A stretch of 36,138 nt of DNA from the NCBI GenBank assembly GCA_964397625.1, contig CAYNJT010000029.1:1-36138 (forward strand), read 5' to 3'. Source of the DNA: Leptolinea sp964397625 (GTDB lineage Bacteria > Chloroflexota > Anaerolineae > Anaerolineales > Anaerolineaceae). The position numbers and the translations under genes are program-made. The notes below the pieces were generated by a model. The model saw only the letters and a list, made by a program, of their open reading frames with translations. It was not told the origin of the DNA and made no database searches. Shown piece by piece: positions 1 to 7,782 of the stretch. Numbering within the stretch: the first letter of the stretch is position 1; each line of letters opens with the position of its first letter.

Positions 1-95
1 CCCTCGACAGGCTCGGGCAGCAGTCCCTCCGGTGGCTGAGCTTGTCGAAGCCACGGTCTGGACAGCCTTCGACAAGCCCGGGCAGCGGGCTCTCC
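1..95. repeat. Dispersed TCGACAGGCTC repeat fragment
   Basis: Positions 1-24 match the 24-bp tandem unit found at 26823-26894. Positions 31-55 match 26697-26721 with one difference; this second piece has short inverted ends (GTGGCT and AGCCAC), so it is an imperfect palindrome. Further degenerate copies continue to about 95. The same family lies beside the second assembly gap, so it is a dispersed intergenic repeat of this genome. It has no coding potential I would trust, and it is cut by the window edge. Confidence 0.8.
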
Positions 96-129
96 TTATA
101 TACATCTGAATCGCCACTTGCATTCATGC

Positions 130-159
130 TATAATTTCAATACTCAATGTTTGAGTATT
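130..159 (+). promoter_or_regulatory. -10 element followed by a perfect dyad (candidate metal-repressor operator)
   Basis: A perfect TATAAT lies at 130-135; no good -35 is visible 16-18 bp upstream. Just downstream, AATACTCAA (139-147) and TTGAGTATT (151-159) form a perfect 9-bp inverted repeat around TGT. The dyad covers the expected transcription start of the substrate-binding-protein gene at 196, which is where a repressor would act. Given the gene, an iron- or metal-responsive repressor is the obvious guess, but the regulator is not identified here. Confidence 0.6.
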
Positions 160-195
160 TATAGTATGAATAATCTTTCCCCAAGGAGATTCCTT

Positions 196-1275
196 ATGCG
201 CTTAAAATTATTCTCTGCTGTCCTATTGATCATGGTATTGACGGTCAGCGCGTTTGCCCCGCTGGCACCCGCCCATGCCGGCATCACTGTGACAGACGCC
301 CTGGGGCGCCAGGTCACCCTGCCCGGAACACCACAGCGTATTGTGCTGGCTGGAAAAGCCGTGATCATGGTCGCCGATACCATCTACACCTTCCCGGAAG
401 CCGGAAAGAGTATCGTCGCGCTGGGGTCCACCGTGCAGGGCGTGGGAAATTTCATCCCCATGATCGATCCAACCTTCAAGGCCAAGAAACAATTGGAAAC
501 CAACGTCGGCGCGGAACAGATCGCCGCGGAAAAACCGGATTGCGTGATCTTGAAAAGCAGCACCAAGACCACCCTGGGCGACCCGCTGGAAGCCATCGGT
601 ATCCCCGTGGTGTATGTGGATTTCGAAACGCCCGAACAGTACGAGCGCGACATGAAGGTGCTGGGGCAGATCTTCCAGAACCCCGCGCGCGCTGATAATG
701 TGATGACGTATTTCAAGAGCAAGCTGGATACGGTTAACCAAGCCGTCTCCGCGTTGAAAGACGAGCAGAAACCCAAAACCCTCGTCCTGTACTATTCCGA
801 CAAAGACGGCGCGGTGGCTTTTAACGTGCCTCCCCTGAGCTGGATGCAGACCATCCTGGTCAAGAATGCCGGCGGTACCCCCGTGTGGGAAGACGCCAAC
901 CCGTCCAAAGGCTGGACAAAGGTCAGTTTTGAACAGGTGGCTGTTTGGAATCCGGATTTTATTTTTGTGGTCGCTTATGCGAAGCCAGCCGTCGAAGCCG
1001 TGGAAATCTTGAAAGCCGATACCCAGTGGAAGGAACTGAAGGCTGTCAAGAACGGCAAGCTATATGCTTTTGCTACTGACGTATATTCCTGGGACCAACC
1101 GGATACCCGCTGGGCGCTCGGCCTGCAGTGGCTGGCCGCCACCCTGCACCCCGACCTGTTCAAAGACTGGGACGTGACCACAGCGGCCAAGGAATTCTAT
1201 AATGAACTGTACGCCATGGACGACGCTTCGTTTGAGAAGAACATCGTCCCGCTGTTGAAAGAGGAAGTGAAGTAA
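196..1275 (+). CDS. ABC transporter substrate-binding protein, iron-chelate/cobalamin type
   Basis: Extracytoplasmic binding protein of the FepB/BtuF/FecB fold (periplasmic-binding-protein type 2, PF01497-like), expected to deliver a siderophore, haem or corrinoid to an ABC importer. The start at 196 is chosen because AAGGAG lies at 183-188 with good spacing; an upstream in-frame ATG at 118 precedes the promoter elements. The 359-aa product begins with a basic residue, a hydrophobic stretch and an AHA-type cleavage site near residue 27, so it is a type I signal peptide; no lipobox cysteine is seen. The mature start ITVTDALGRQVTLP and the phrase PQRIV are typical of the family. No permease or ATPase gene follows; a stem-loop ends the unit, so it is an orphan binding protein. 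The exact ligand cannot be told. Confidence 0.85.
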   Translation: MRLKLFSAVLLIMVLTVSAFAPLAPAHAGITVTDALGRQVTLPGTPQRIVLAGKAVIMVADTIYTFPEAGKSIVALGSTVQGVGNFIPMIDPTFKAKKQLETNVGAEQIAAEKPDCVILKSSTKTTLGDPLEAIGIPVVYVDFETPEQYERDMKVLGQIFQNPARADNVMTYFKSKLDTVNQAVSALKDEQKPKTLVLYYSDKDGAVAFNVPPLSWMQTILVKNAGGTPVWEDANPSKGWTKVSFEQVAVWNPDFIFVVAYAKPAVEAVEILKADTQWKELKAVKNGKLYAFATDVYSWDQPDTRWALGLQWLAATLHPDLFKDWDVTTAAKEFYNELYAMDDASFEKNIVPLLKEEVK

Positions 1276-1298
1276 GGTTCAGGCAATTGAGCCTGACT

Positions 1299-1340
1299 GG
1301 CCGCGGGCAGAAATCAAGGCTGCCCGCGGCCTGATTAATT
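1299..1340 (+). terminator. Stem-loop terminator after the binding-protein gene
   Basis: GGCCGCGGGCAG (1299-1310) pairs perfectly with CTGCCCGCGGCC (1320-1331) around a 9-nt loop, followed by an AT-rich but not strictly T-only stretch. A smaller hairpin (CAGGC/GCCTG, 1280-1295) precedes it. Likely a transcription terminator or 3'-end stabiliser for the gene ending at 1275. Confidence 0.65.
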
Positions 1341-1585
1341 TAATAGAGGATATTCGATGGAAGTGTAGCTGTATAAACAGGTATTGGTGGGATAAACGCA
1401 CTACATTTTAAAATGAATTGAATTAACTGAGCAGGATATGTGATTGTGGGATCAGCCCATCCTACAAGACTCTGTTAACGGTCATACTTGCCCCCCCTTG
1501 CGAACAGCGCTTTTCCCGTCCGGAAGGGGGGGATTCATTCGATCAGGGAAATTTTTGCCAATTATTACCATCGATCAACACACCG
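1341..1585. other. Intergenic stretch with two inverted repeats, no gene seen
   Basis: Between the terminator and the next plausible start there is no convincing coding region. Two inverted repeats are visible: TTGTGGGAT (1444-1452) with ATCCTACAA (1459-1467), 9 bp with one G-T pair; and CCCCCCCTT (1491-1499) with AAGGGGGGG (1524-1532), perfect over 9 bp with a 24-nt loop. They may be remnants of dispersed repeats or transcript ends. Confidence 0.5.
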
Positions 1586-2013
1586 ATGGAAACGCAGCGA
1601 TTCCGTCAGGTCTTTGCCCTCGACANNNNNNNNNNNNNNNNNNNNNNNNNNNNNNNNNNNNNNNNNNNNNNNNNNNNNNNNNNNNNNNNNNNNNNNNNNN
1701 NNNNNNNNNNNNNNNNNNNNNNNNNACCGCCGAACCGCAATTGCCCGAGTTCCGCGACCCCTTCCTCATCCAGCTTGCCTGGGCAGACCGCCTGCACGGC
1801 GATGAGCTTGACGCCCTCCTGGCGAGGTACGCGGAGGAGATCGATGCGCAGATCAAGATGCGCGAAAACAAGCTAAAACAGCCGCCGGCGCAGAAACCGC
1901 GCACGGCGCGCGAGCAACTGCTATGGGCGCGCATCGCCAGCCATGACCTGGCGCGCTATGAACGCGAGCTGGAATGGGTCAACTGGTTAAGGGAAGAATT
2001 GAAAGACTATTAA
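1586..2013 (+). CDS. Hypothetical protein interrupted by an assembly gap
   Basis: The right part (1726-2013) is an open frame ending in TAA. It encodes about 95 charged residues with helical, E/R/K-rich character and a C-terminus ending WLREELKDY. On the left, the ATG at 1586 opens a short frame reading METQRFRQVF before the 100-N gap at 1626-1725. The two halves are in different frames as written, which means little because the gap length is arbitrary. No Shine-Dalgarno is seen before 1586, so the start is uncertain, and the left piece could belong to something else. The C-terminal part is not ribosomal protein S2, although the gene sits directly upstream of tsf where rpsB is usually found. 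I do not recognise the family. Confidence 0.5.
1626..1725. other. Assembly gap (100 N)
   Basis: Exactly 100 N, the conventional filler for a gap of unknown size. The nine bases before it (1617-1625, CCCTCGACA) equal the first nine bases of the dispersed repeat unit at position 1 and at 26823, so the gap may be caused by another copy of that repeat. Confidence 0.95.
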
Positions 2014-2045
2014 CGGCGGTGAAATTGCCGCCGCGGGAGTAAAGC

Positions 2046-2666
2046 ATGACCACCACAATCGAATATATCAAACAACTCCGCGAGATCACCGGCGCGGGGG
2101 TGCTCGAGTGCCGTAACGCGCTGGAGAGCAACAACTACAACTACGACCTTGCTCTGATAGAGCTGAAAGAACTGGCCGCGAAAAAAGCTGCCCGCAAAGC
2201 GGACCGTGAAGCTCTGCAAGGCATGATCGAAGTCTATTCACACAACGGCGGGCGCGTCGGCGTGATCGTTGAAGTAAACTGCGAAACGGATTTCACCGCT
2301 CGCTCCGTCCGTTTCCGCGAGTTCGCCCATGAGCTGGCGCTGCACATCGCCGCCGAATCGCCGCGCTGGGTGGTCGAAAGCGATGTGCCGGCCGCGGTTC
2401 TTGAGGAAGAGCGCGCCAAGGTCGCCTTACGGGTGAAAGCCGAAGGCAAACCTGAGGCGCTCATCCCTCGCATCTCCGAGGGGTACATACAGAAATTTTT
2501 TGACCGGAACGTGTTGCTCAGGCAGGCATCTTTCCGCGACGAGAAGGAAACTGTGGCGCAACTTTTGTCACAAACAGCCAGCGCGGTTGGCGAGAACATC
2601 CTCATCCGCCGCTTTGTTCGCTGGGAACTGGCCGAAACACGCAATGAACAAGTTGAAGGTGAATGA
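2046..2666 (+). CDS. tsf: Translation elongation factor Ts
   Basis: Nucleotide-exchange factor that releases GDP from EF-Tu. The 206-aa product has the N-terminal UBA-like module with the family phrase TGAGVLECRNAL (canonical TGAGMMDCKKAL), the core signature EVNCETDFTAR, and the C-terminal phrase GENILIRRFVRWELAE. The length matches short EF-Ts proteins of the Thermus/Chloroflexi kind and lacks the long dimerisation domain of E. coli EF-Ts. GGGAG at 2035-2039, 6 nt before the ATG, supports the start; a small hairpin (GGCGG/CCGCC, 2015-2032) precedes it. The usual partner rpsB is absent: the gene follows an unknown protein. The N-terminal signature departs from consensus at several positions, so this could be a second, divergent copy in the genome. 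Confidence 0.93.
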   Translation: MTTTIEYIKQLREITGAGVLECRNALESNNYNYDLALIELKELAAKKAARKADREALQGMIEVYSHNGGRVGVIVEVNCETDFTARSVRFREFAHELALHIAAESPRWVVESDVPAAVLEEERAKVALRVKAEGKPEALIPRISEGYIQKFFDRNVLLRQASFRDEKETVAQLLSQTASAVGENILIRRFVRWELAETRNEQVEGE

Positions 2667-2670
2667 ATCT

Positions 2671-2718
2671 TAAATAAAGAATAAAAGAGAGGCTGTCCCA
2701 AAAACAAGGGGCAGCCTC
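2671..2718 (-). terminator. Rho-independent terminator of the marR-ABC operon
   Basis: An 11-bp stem with one G-U pair (2689-2699 with 2708-2718) and an A-rich 8-nt loop. Read on the minus strand it is followed by a T-rich run (complement of 2671-2688). It sits 25 nt past the stop of the minus-strand ABC gene. On the plus strand it may also stop tsf transcripts, but there is no T-run on that side. Confidence 0.85.
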
Positions 2719-2743
2719 CTGACCTTCCATCCGATATCAATAA

Positions 2744-4666
2744 CTATGTCAGAATATACTGGCCGGTATACAACTGATAATATCGCCCTTTCTCTTCCAG
2801 CAGGCTGTCGTGGTCGCCGCGTTCGATGATCTCGCCATTTTCCAGCACAATAATGGCGTTGGAGTTGCGCACTGTCGAAAGCCGGTGGGCAATAACAAAT
2901 ACCGTGCGGTCTTTCATAAGCGCGTCCATCCCTTTTTCGATCAAGCGCTCTGTGCGGGTATCAATGGAACTGGTGGCCTCATCCAGGATCATTACCGGCG
3001 GGTCGGCTACCGCCGCGCGGGCAATGGCCAGAAGCTGCCGCTGCCCCTGCGAAAGGTTGGCACCATCGCCGGTCAGGTAAGTGTTATACCCTTCCGGCAG
3101 GTGTTTGATAAACGAGTGCGCGCTGGTCAATTTCGCCGCCTGTATGCATTCCTCGTCCGTGGCGTCCAATCGGCCATAACGGATGTTATCCATCACCGTG
3201 CCGCTAAACAGGTGTGTATCCTGCAATACCATGCCCAGTGACGCTCGCAGATCATCTTTATGAATCTGTTTAACATCAATGCCATCATAAGTGATCTGTC
3301 CCTCGTCAATATCATAAAAACGGTTGATCAGGTTGGTGATGGTAGTTTTTCCCGCGCCGGTCGACCCCACGAAAGCAATCTTCTGGCCGGGTTTGGCGTA
3401 CAAAGACACATCCTTCAACACCTGTTTCCCGGGTACGTAGCTGAAGTCCACATCGTGAAAACGCACGTCGCCCTTTAATTCCACATACTCCGGTTGGCCG
3501 TTGGATGCCGGCAGCTTCCAGCTCCAATGGGTGGGATGCGCTCCATTGTCCGTGGGAACCAATGTGCCATCCGCCTGTTTGATCATCCCTACCAGGGTAA
3601 CGCGGCCTTCATCCACTTCCGGCTGTTGGTCCATCACGTCAAACACGCGTTCGGCACCGGCCAGGCCGGATAGGATGGTGTTGAGCTGGTTGGTCATCAT
3701 CTGAATGGGCATGCCCACCTGGCGTGAATATTGAAGAAAAGCCGCCAATGAACCAACATCAAAACGGCCCATCACCGTTAACATACCACCAAACAGGGCG
3801 ACCGCCGCATACGCGATATTGTTCAGGTTGCCCACAATGGGCATAACAACACCGGCGTAGAAGTTGGCGTTGGTAGCCGCTTTGCGGTATTCCTCATTCC
3901 GCTTACGAAATTCGGTAATGGCTTCTTTCTCGTAGGTAAACACCTTGACCACTTTAAGCCCATCCACCATTTCTTCAATATAACTGTTCAACGACCCCAG
4001 GTTTTTTTGCTGCGCGGCAAAATTTTTGCTGCTGCGCCTGGCCAGATTCTGGGTGATGTAAATGATCACCGCTATAAGGACAGTCGTGACAAGGAAGAGA
4101 GTCGGGCTGAGGATGATCATCATGATCACTGAGCCAATGAACGTAACCAGACTTGAGATAAGTTGAATCACGCTCTGTTCCAGGGTCATCTGGATATTGT
4201 CTATGTCATTGGTGAAACGGCTCATCAATTCGCCATGCGGTTTATTATCAAAGTAACGCAGCGGCAGGCTCTGCAATTTTGTGAACAATTCACGCCGCAG
4301 CGTGTTGACCGTGCGCTGGGCGATCTGCATCATAATGCGGCTCTGGAAATACGCGGCCACAACAGATACACCGTAAATCAACCCAAGCAAGACCAGCGCG
4401 GACGCCAGGCCATTCAGGTCACCAGGCAGGATGTAGTTATTGATGATCGGCTTCAAGAAATAATTCCCGGCCAGCATGCCGGCAGAACTGATCATCATCA
4501 AGAAAAAGACAAGTATTAACGACCATAGACGGCCTTTCAGGTAACCAAGCAGACGACGGATTGTTTTACCGGCATTCTTTGGTTTTTCAAAGGCACGCAT
4601 TGGTCCGCCCGGGCCGCGCGGGCCGGGCATTTGCGAGCGGGGGATTTCCCGTTTTTCTTCAGGCAT
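2744..4666 (-). CDS. ABC exporter half-transporter, canonical ATP site (TM288-like)
   Basis: Fused membrane and ATPase half of a heterodimeric type IV ABC exporter, predicted to pump drugs or lipids out of the cell. The 640-aa product has a Pro/Gly-rich N-terminus, six membrane spans (about residues 45-325) and a nucleotide-binding domain from about 400. That domain shows Walker A GSTGAGKT (434-441), signature LSQGQ (538-542), Walker B with catalytic Glu563 in LDEAT, and switch His593 in IAHRLSTV. The start at 4666 overlaps the end of the upstream partner by 8 bases, with GAAGGAG nine bases ahead; a longer in-frame opening to 4768 lies wholly inside the partner. The LSQGQRQLL signature and complete catalytic residues match the catalytic subunit of TM287/288-type pairs. 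Co-transcribed with its partner and marR. Confidence 0.92.
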   Translation of the reverse strand: MPEEKREIPRSQMPGPRGPGGPMRAFEKPKNAGKTIRRLLGYLKGRLWSLILVFFLMMISSAGMLAGNYFLKPIINNYILPGDLNGLASALVLLGLIYGVSVVAAYFQSRIMMQIAQRTVNTLRRELFTKLQSLPLRYFDNKPHGELMSRFTNDIDNIQMTLEQSVIQLISSLVTFIGSVIMMIILSPTLFLVTTVLIAVIIYITQNLARRSSKNFAAQQKNLGSLNSYIEEMVDGLKVVKVFTYEKEAITEFRKRNEEYRKAATNANFYAGVVMPIVGNLNNIAYAAVALFGGMLTVMGRFDVGSLAAFLQYSRQVGMPIQMMTNQLNTILSGLAGAERVFDVMDQQPEVDEGRVTLVGMIKQADGTLVPTDNGAHPTHWSWKLPASNGQPEYVELKGDVRFHDVDFSYVPGKQVLKDVSLYAKPGQKIAFVGSTGAGKTTITNLINRFYDIDEGQITYDGIDVKQIHKDDLRASLGMVLQDTHLFSGTVMDNIRYGRLDATDEECIQAAKLTSAHSFIKHLPEGYNTYLTGDGANLSQGQRQLLAIARAAVADPPVMILDEATSSIDTRTERLIEKGMDALMKDRTVFVIAHRLSTVRNSNAIIVLENGEIIERGDHDSLLEEKGRYYQLYTGQYILT

Positions 4667-6410
4667 TTGACATAACTCCTTCACGCTGCGAAGCGAGGAT
4701 TTCCTGGTAAATATCATTATTTTGCAGCAATTCTTTGTGGGTGCCCATTCCGGCAACCTTGCCTTCATCCAACACTATGATCCGATCCGCGCCGCGCACC
4801 GAACTAATACGCTGCGCGATGATAAAGACCGTGGTATTGGCCAGATTTCTATTAAAAGCTTCCCGAATTTTTGCTTCCGTGGCTGAATCTACCGCGCTCG
4901 TGCTGTCATCCAGAATGAGTATCTTTGGTTTCTTAATCATGGCGCGGGCGATGCACAACCGTTGTTTTTGTCCGCCGGAGACGTTCACCCCGCCCTGCTC
5001 AAGCAGTGTGTCATACCCGTTAGGCAATGATGCGATGAAATCATGAATCTGCGCGTCACGGCAGGCCTCTTCGATCTCGGCGTTGGTGGCATTTTCATTT
5101 CCCCATTTCAGGTTCTCTTTAATAGTACCTGAGAAGAGAATGTTCTTCTGTAAAACAACCCCGATGGCTTCGCGCAGGTGCTCCAACGAATAGTCGCGAA
5201 CGTCCACATCATCGACCAGCACACTGCCGCTGGTGGTGTCATACAACCGTGGGATAAGGCTGATCAAGCTGGTCTTGCCAGACCCTGTGCTGCCCACAAT
5301 TCCAACCACCTCACCCGGCATGGCAGTGAAATTAATGCGGCACAGGATATCCCCTTCCGTGTCATTCAGGTTGTAACGAAAACAAACATCTCGAAACTCC
5401 ACCTTTCCGGCGGAAACTTTTGGCGCGTTATCCGCGGCGATGGTTACCGGTTTTTCGGCAATATCCGGCTGCGTATCCAACACCTCCACCACGCGTTTGG
5501 CGCTGGCTTCCGCTCGGGCGCCCATGATCATGACCATGGAAATCATCATCACGCTCATCATGATCTGCATGATGTAGCTGATGAAACTGATCAACTCGCC
5601 GGTTCCCAGTGTGCCCTGCATCACCATGCCGCCGCCCAGCCAGATTACCGCGAGGGTGGCGCCGTTCAGAACGAACATCATCACCGGCATACCCAGGATG
5701 GCAATGTTGATGGCGCGAATGGCGCTGCCGGTGAAATCATCATTGGCGGTCTGGAATTTCTGTATTTCGAAATCAGACCGCACGAACGATTTAACCACCC
5801 GGATGCCGATCAGGTTTTCCTGGATCACACGGTTGATGGCATCAATCTTCTCTTGCATCACCCCAAAGCGGCCAACCGCCGCCCGCATGATGAGGACTAC
5901 AAATAGAATAAGTACCGGAATGGCCACTGCCAGCACAATTGACAGCTCCGGGTTGATGCTATACGCCAAAATAAACGAGACAACCAGCATCATCGGGGCG
6001 CGCATCAAAATACGCAGCGACATCATGAAGGTTTGCTGCAGATTGTTTACATCATTCGTCAGACGTGTCACCAAAGACGCAGTACTAAACTGATCAATAT
6101 TTTTAAAAGAAAAACTCTGCAATTTTTCAAATAAGGCATCTCGCAGATTGGCGCCAAAACCCATACTGCCGCGTGATGTCAACCACATATTGAAGATACC
6201 GCCGGTAATGGCCACCAACGCCAGCGCGACCATGATGATGCCAATGTTGGAGATGTACGGAATGTCTTTTCCAGGGATGCCGATATCTACGATTTTTGAC
6301 ATTAAAAGCGGCATGCTTAACTCGCACAACACATCCACGAGCACCACAAAGGGTACGATGAAGACGTACTTTTTATATTGACCTACATAGGTCGCCAGTT
6401 TCTTTATCAA
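4659..6410 (-). CDS. ABC exporter half-transporter, degenerate ATP site (TM287-like)
   Basis: Partner subunit of the downstream exporter gene. The 583-aa product has an ABC-exporter membrane domain (about residues 10-300) and an ATPase domain with Walker A GSTGSGKT (373-380) and signature VSGGQ (477-481). The catalytic glutamate is replaced by Asp502 (LDDST), and the switch histidine by Gln533 (IAQRISSV). Both substitutions are the known hallmark of the non-catalytic site in heterodimeric exporters such as TM287/288 and BmrCD. The start is a TTG at 6410-6408, supported by a perfect AGGAGG (complement of 6417-6422) six bases upstream; no ATG start is better placed. It is preceded at 84 bp by marR, and its stop overlaps the next ATG, so translation is probably coupled. 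The substrate is unknown. Confidence 0.92.
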   Translation of the reverse strand: MIKKLATYVGQYKKYVFIVPFVVLVDVLCELSMPLLMSKIVDIGIPGKDIPYISNIGIIMVALALVAITGGIFNMWLTSRGSMGFGANLRDALFEKLQSFSFKNIDQFSTASLVTRLTNDVNNLQQTFMMSLRILMRAPMMLVVSFILAYSINPELSIVLAVAIPVLILFVVLIMRAAVGRFGVMQEKIDAINRVIQENLIGIRVVKSFVRSDFEIQKFQTANDDFTGSAIRAINIAILGMPVMMFVLNGATLAVIWLGGGMVMQGTLGTGELISFISYIMQIMMSVMMISMVMIMGARAEASAKRVVEVLDTQPDIAEKPVTIAADNAPKVSAGKVEFRDVCFRYNLNDTEGDILCRINFTAMPGEVVGIVGSTGSGKTSLISLIPRLYDTTSGSVLVDDVDVRDYSLEHLREAIGVVLQKNILFSGTIKENLKWGNENATNAEIEEACRDAQIHDFIASLPNGYDTLLEQGGVNVSGGQKQRLCIARAMIKKPKILILDDSTSAVDSATEAKIREAFNRNLANTTVFIIAQRISSVRGADRIIVLDEGKVAGMGTHKELLQNNDIYQEILASQREGVMSNA

Positions 6411-6494
6411 TGACTGCCTCCTGTAGCCGTCAGCGAATCTGACCCACCGGGATCAAGAACTCAGAATCATACGCTTGTATGAAGATTTGCATTG

Positions 6495-6980
6495 TTAAAA
6501 TGGTTTATGAAAATCATGTCCTGTCAGGTTTTTCCTGACGTGGTTTTCCGCGGGAACAGACGACTGCAGGTTGGCCTGCATACGCATCAGAAAGCCTTGC
6601 AGCTCTGTCAGTTCTTCTTCTGAAAAACCCTGAAAGGTGAGATCGTCCAGTTGGATAAATTTGTCATGGATCTGTTCAAGCACCTTTCGGCCTTCCGGCT
6701 GAATAAACACCCGTGAGATACGCTCATCTCTTGGATCAGGTTGGCGTTTCAGGTAGTTCAATTCCTCCAGTCGTTTGATCACCTTGGTTACCGCGGCAGG
6801 TGAAATTTGCAGGTTTTCGGCAATCTCCGAATGGGTCAGGCCGTCGTGCCGGCCGACATATTTCAACAGCATCCCCTGACCGCGGTACAGGCCAATCTGG
6901 TCCATATATCGATCCGCCCGCATGGAATGCAGCCGGCCGATATACGCCAGTAATTTACCCAATTCCTTGAATTTTTCCAT
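6495..6980 (-). CDS. MarR-family transcriptional regulator
   Basis: DNA-binding repressor of the MarR family, 161 aa (usual length 140-165). The winged helix-turn-helix spans about residues 35-105; the recognition helix region is ISPAAVTKVIKRLEELNYL and the wing carries DPRDERISRVF, the conserved D-x-R-D of the family. It is the first gene of a minus-strand operon with the two ABC exporter halves, so it probably senses a toxic compound and releases repression of the pump and of itself. No Shine-Dalgarno lies before the ATG; the promoter -10 ends only six bases upstream, so the mRNA should be leaderless. The inducer cannot be inferred. Confidence 0.92.
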   Translation of the reverse strand: MEKFKELGKLLAYIGRLHSMRADRYMDQIGLYRGQGMLLKYVGRHDGLTHSEIAENLQISPAAVTKVIKRLEELNYLKRQPDPRDERISRVFIQPEGRKVLEQIHDKFIQLDDLTFQGFSEEELTELQGFLMRMQANLQSSVPAENHVRKNLTGHDFHKPF

Positions 6981-6986
6981 TTATTT

Positions 6987-7018
6987 ATTTTACCAGTTAA
7001 CTATTTACCAGTCAACTA
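6987..7018 (-). promoter_or_regulatory. marR promoter embedded in a tandem 15-bp repeat operator
   Basis: On the minus strand, TTGACT (complement of 7010-7015), a 17-bp spacer and TAAAAT (complement of 6987-6992) make a near-consensus promoter. It is overlaid by two directly abutting 15-bp repeats, 6989-7003 and 7004-7018, differing at one base; each contains AGTTRACT, which is palindromic or nearly so. A dimeric MarR bound at both repeats would cover -35 and -10, consistent with autorepression. The predicted transcription start coincides with the ATG. Confidence 0.75.
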
Positions 7019-7047
7019 TATTACACAGATTTTACATATATATATGC

Positions 7048-7096
7048 AACACTTATTGCAATTATTCTTAACCACATGTATAATGCAACAAGTGTT
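7048..7096 (+). promoter_or_regulatory. Promoter of the chrB-MFS unit with overlapping dyad
   Basis: TTGCAA (7056-7061), a 17-bp spacer and TATAAT (7079-7084) form a strong plus-strand promoter. A long interrupted inverted repeat overlies it: AACACTT-a-TTGCA (7048-7060) pairs with TGCAA-c-AAGTGTT (7084-7096). One arm covers the -35 and the other starts at the last base of the -10, a classic layout for a repressor operator. ChrB itself or MarR could be the binder; the arms do not resemble the MarR repeats next door. Confidence 0.7.
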
Positions 7097-7123
7097 ACAA
7101 AATTGTTGGAAACTTGAATCTCT

Positions 7124-7738
7124 ATGAACCAATCATGGCTTTTATTCTGCCCCCAACTTCCAGCCACCCCCTCCAGCCCGCGGGTAACTCTCTGGCGGCG
7201 GATGCGCTCCGCTGGCGCTCTTGGATTGGATAACGGATTGTGGCTACTGCCCCAATCGGATGCCGCCCGCGTATTGATTGAAGAAATGAAGGGGTATGTT
7301 TCTGCCCAGGGGGGAGTAAGCCGCTCTTTTCTGGCCAGCTCATTTGACACGGATACAGAAGCCGACATCATTGAACGCTTCCGTCAAGACCGGGCTGAAG
7401 AATATGCCGAAATTAAGGAACAATGCGCGCACTTTCTGGCAGAAATCGACAAAGAGGTCACCCGCCGTAATTTCAGTTTCGCCGAATTTGAAGAAAACGA
7501 AGTGGACCTTAACAAGCTTGAAGCCTGGTACCGTAAGGTAATGGAACGCGATTTTTTCGGCGTGGAGCAAGCTCGAGAGGCGGAAGAATGGCTGGAAAAA
7601 TGCCGCGAGACCTTTCAAAATTTTGCCACTGAAGTATTCACCCATGAAGATCCCGATCACACCCGTAAAATGCGCTTTGATCCCGGCAGCCTGTCAAATC
7701 TGACCGAGGATAAGAAAAGCAAGCCTGACAGGGCTTGA
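7124..7738 (+). CDS. ChrB N-terminal-domain protein
   Basis: 204-aa protein whose first ~70 residues match the ChrB N-terminal domain: WLLFCPQLPATPSSPRV, then VTLWRRMRSAGALGLDNGLW and LLPQ. In chromate-resistance operons ChrB acts as a regulator or sensor; this protein lacks the separate C-terminal ChrB domain and instead carries a charged, probably helical tail (about 90-204). The next gene is an MFS transporter starting 45 bp after its stop, a pairing seen in bacteria in place of the chrA transporter. The ATG at 7124 has only a weak purine-rich site upstream. A role in oxyanion or metal resistance is inference from the domain; it could regulate a different efflux substrate. Confidence 0.75.
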   Translation: MNQSWLLFCPQLPATPSSPRVTLWRRMRSAGALGLDNGLWLLPQSDAARVLIEEMKGYVSAQGGVSRSFLASSFDTDTEADIIERFRQDRAEEYAEIKEQCAHFLAEIDKEVTRRNFSFAEFEENEVDLNKLEAWYRKVMERDFFGVEQAREAEEWLEKCRETFQNFATEVFTHEDPDHTRKMRFDPGSLSNLTEDKKSKPDRA

Positions 7739-7782
7739 TCAACTACCGGTTTACACAGAAATCAGCTAATCACGAGGTAATC

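Noticed and set aside
1444..1625. Frame from 1444 reading through the gap to 2013
   Set aside because: It starts in an inverted repeat without a ribosome site, and continuity across 100 N is arbitrary. Only the part from 1586 and the right-hand part are kept, with low confidence in the join.
4667..4768. Longer N-terminus of the TM288-like ABC gene
   Set aside because: The extension lies inside the coding region of the partner and lacks family similarity; the start at 4666 has a good ribosome site.
5178..5906. Plus-strand open frame with a His-rich 'protein'
   Set aside because: It is antisense to the ABC exporter gene; the histidines arise from complement of Met/Asp-rich codons. The minus-strand protein has full ABC motifs.
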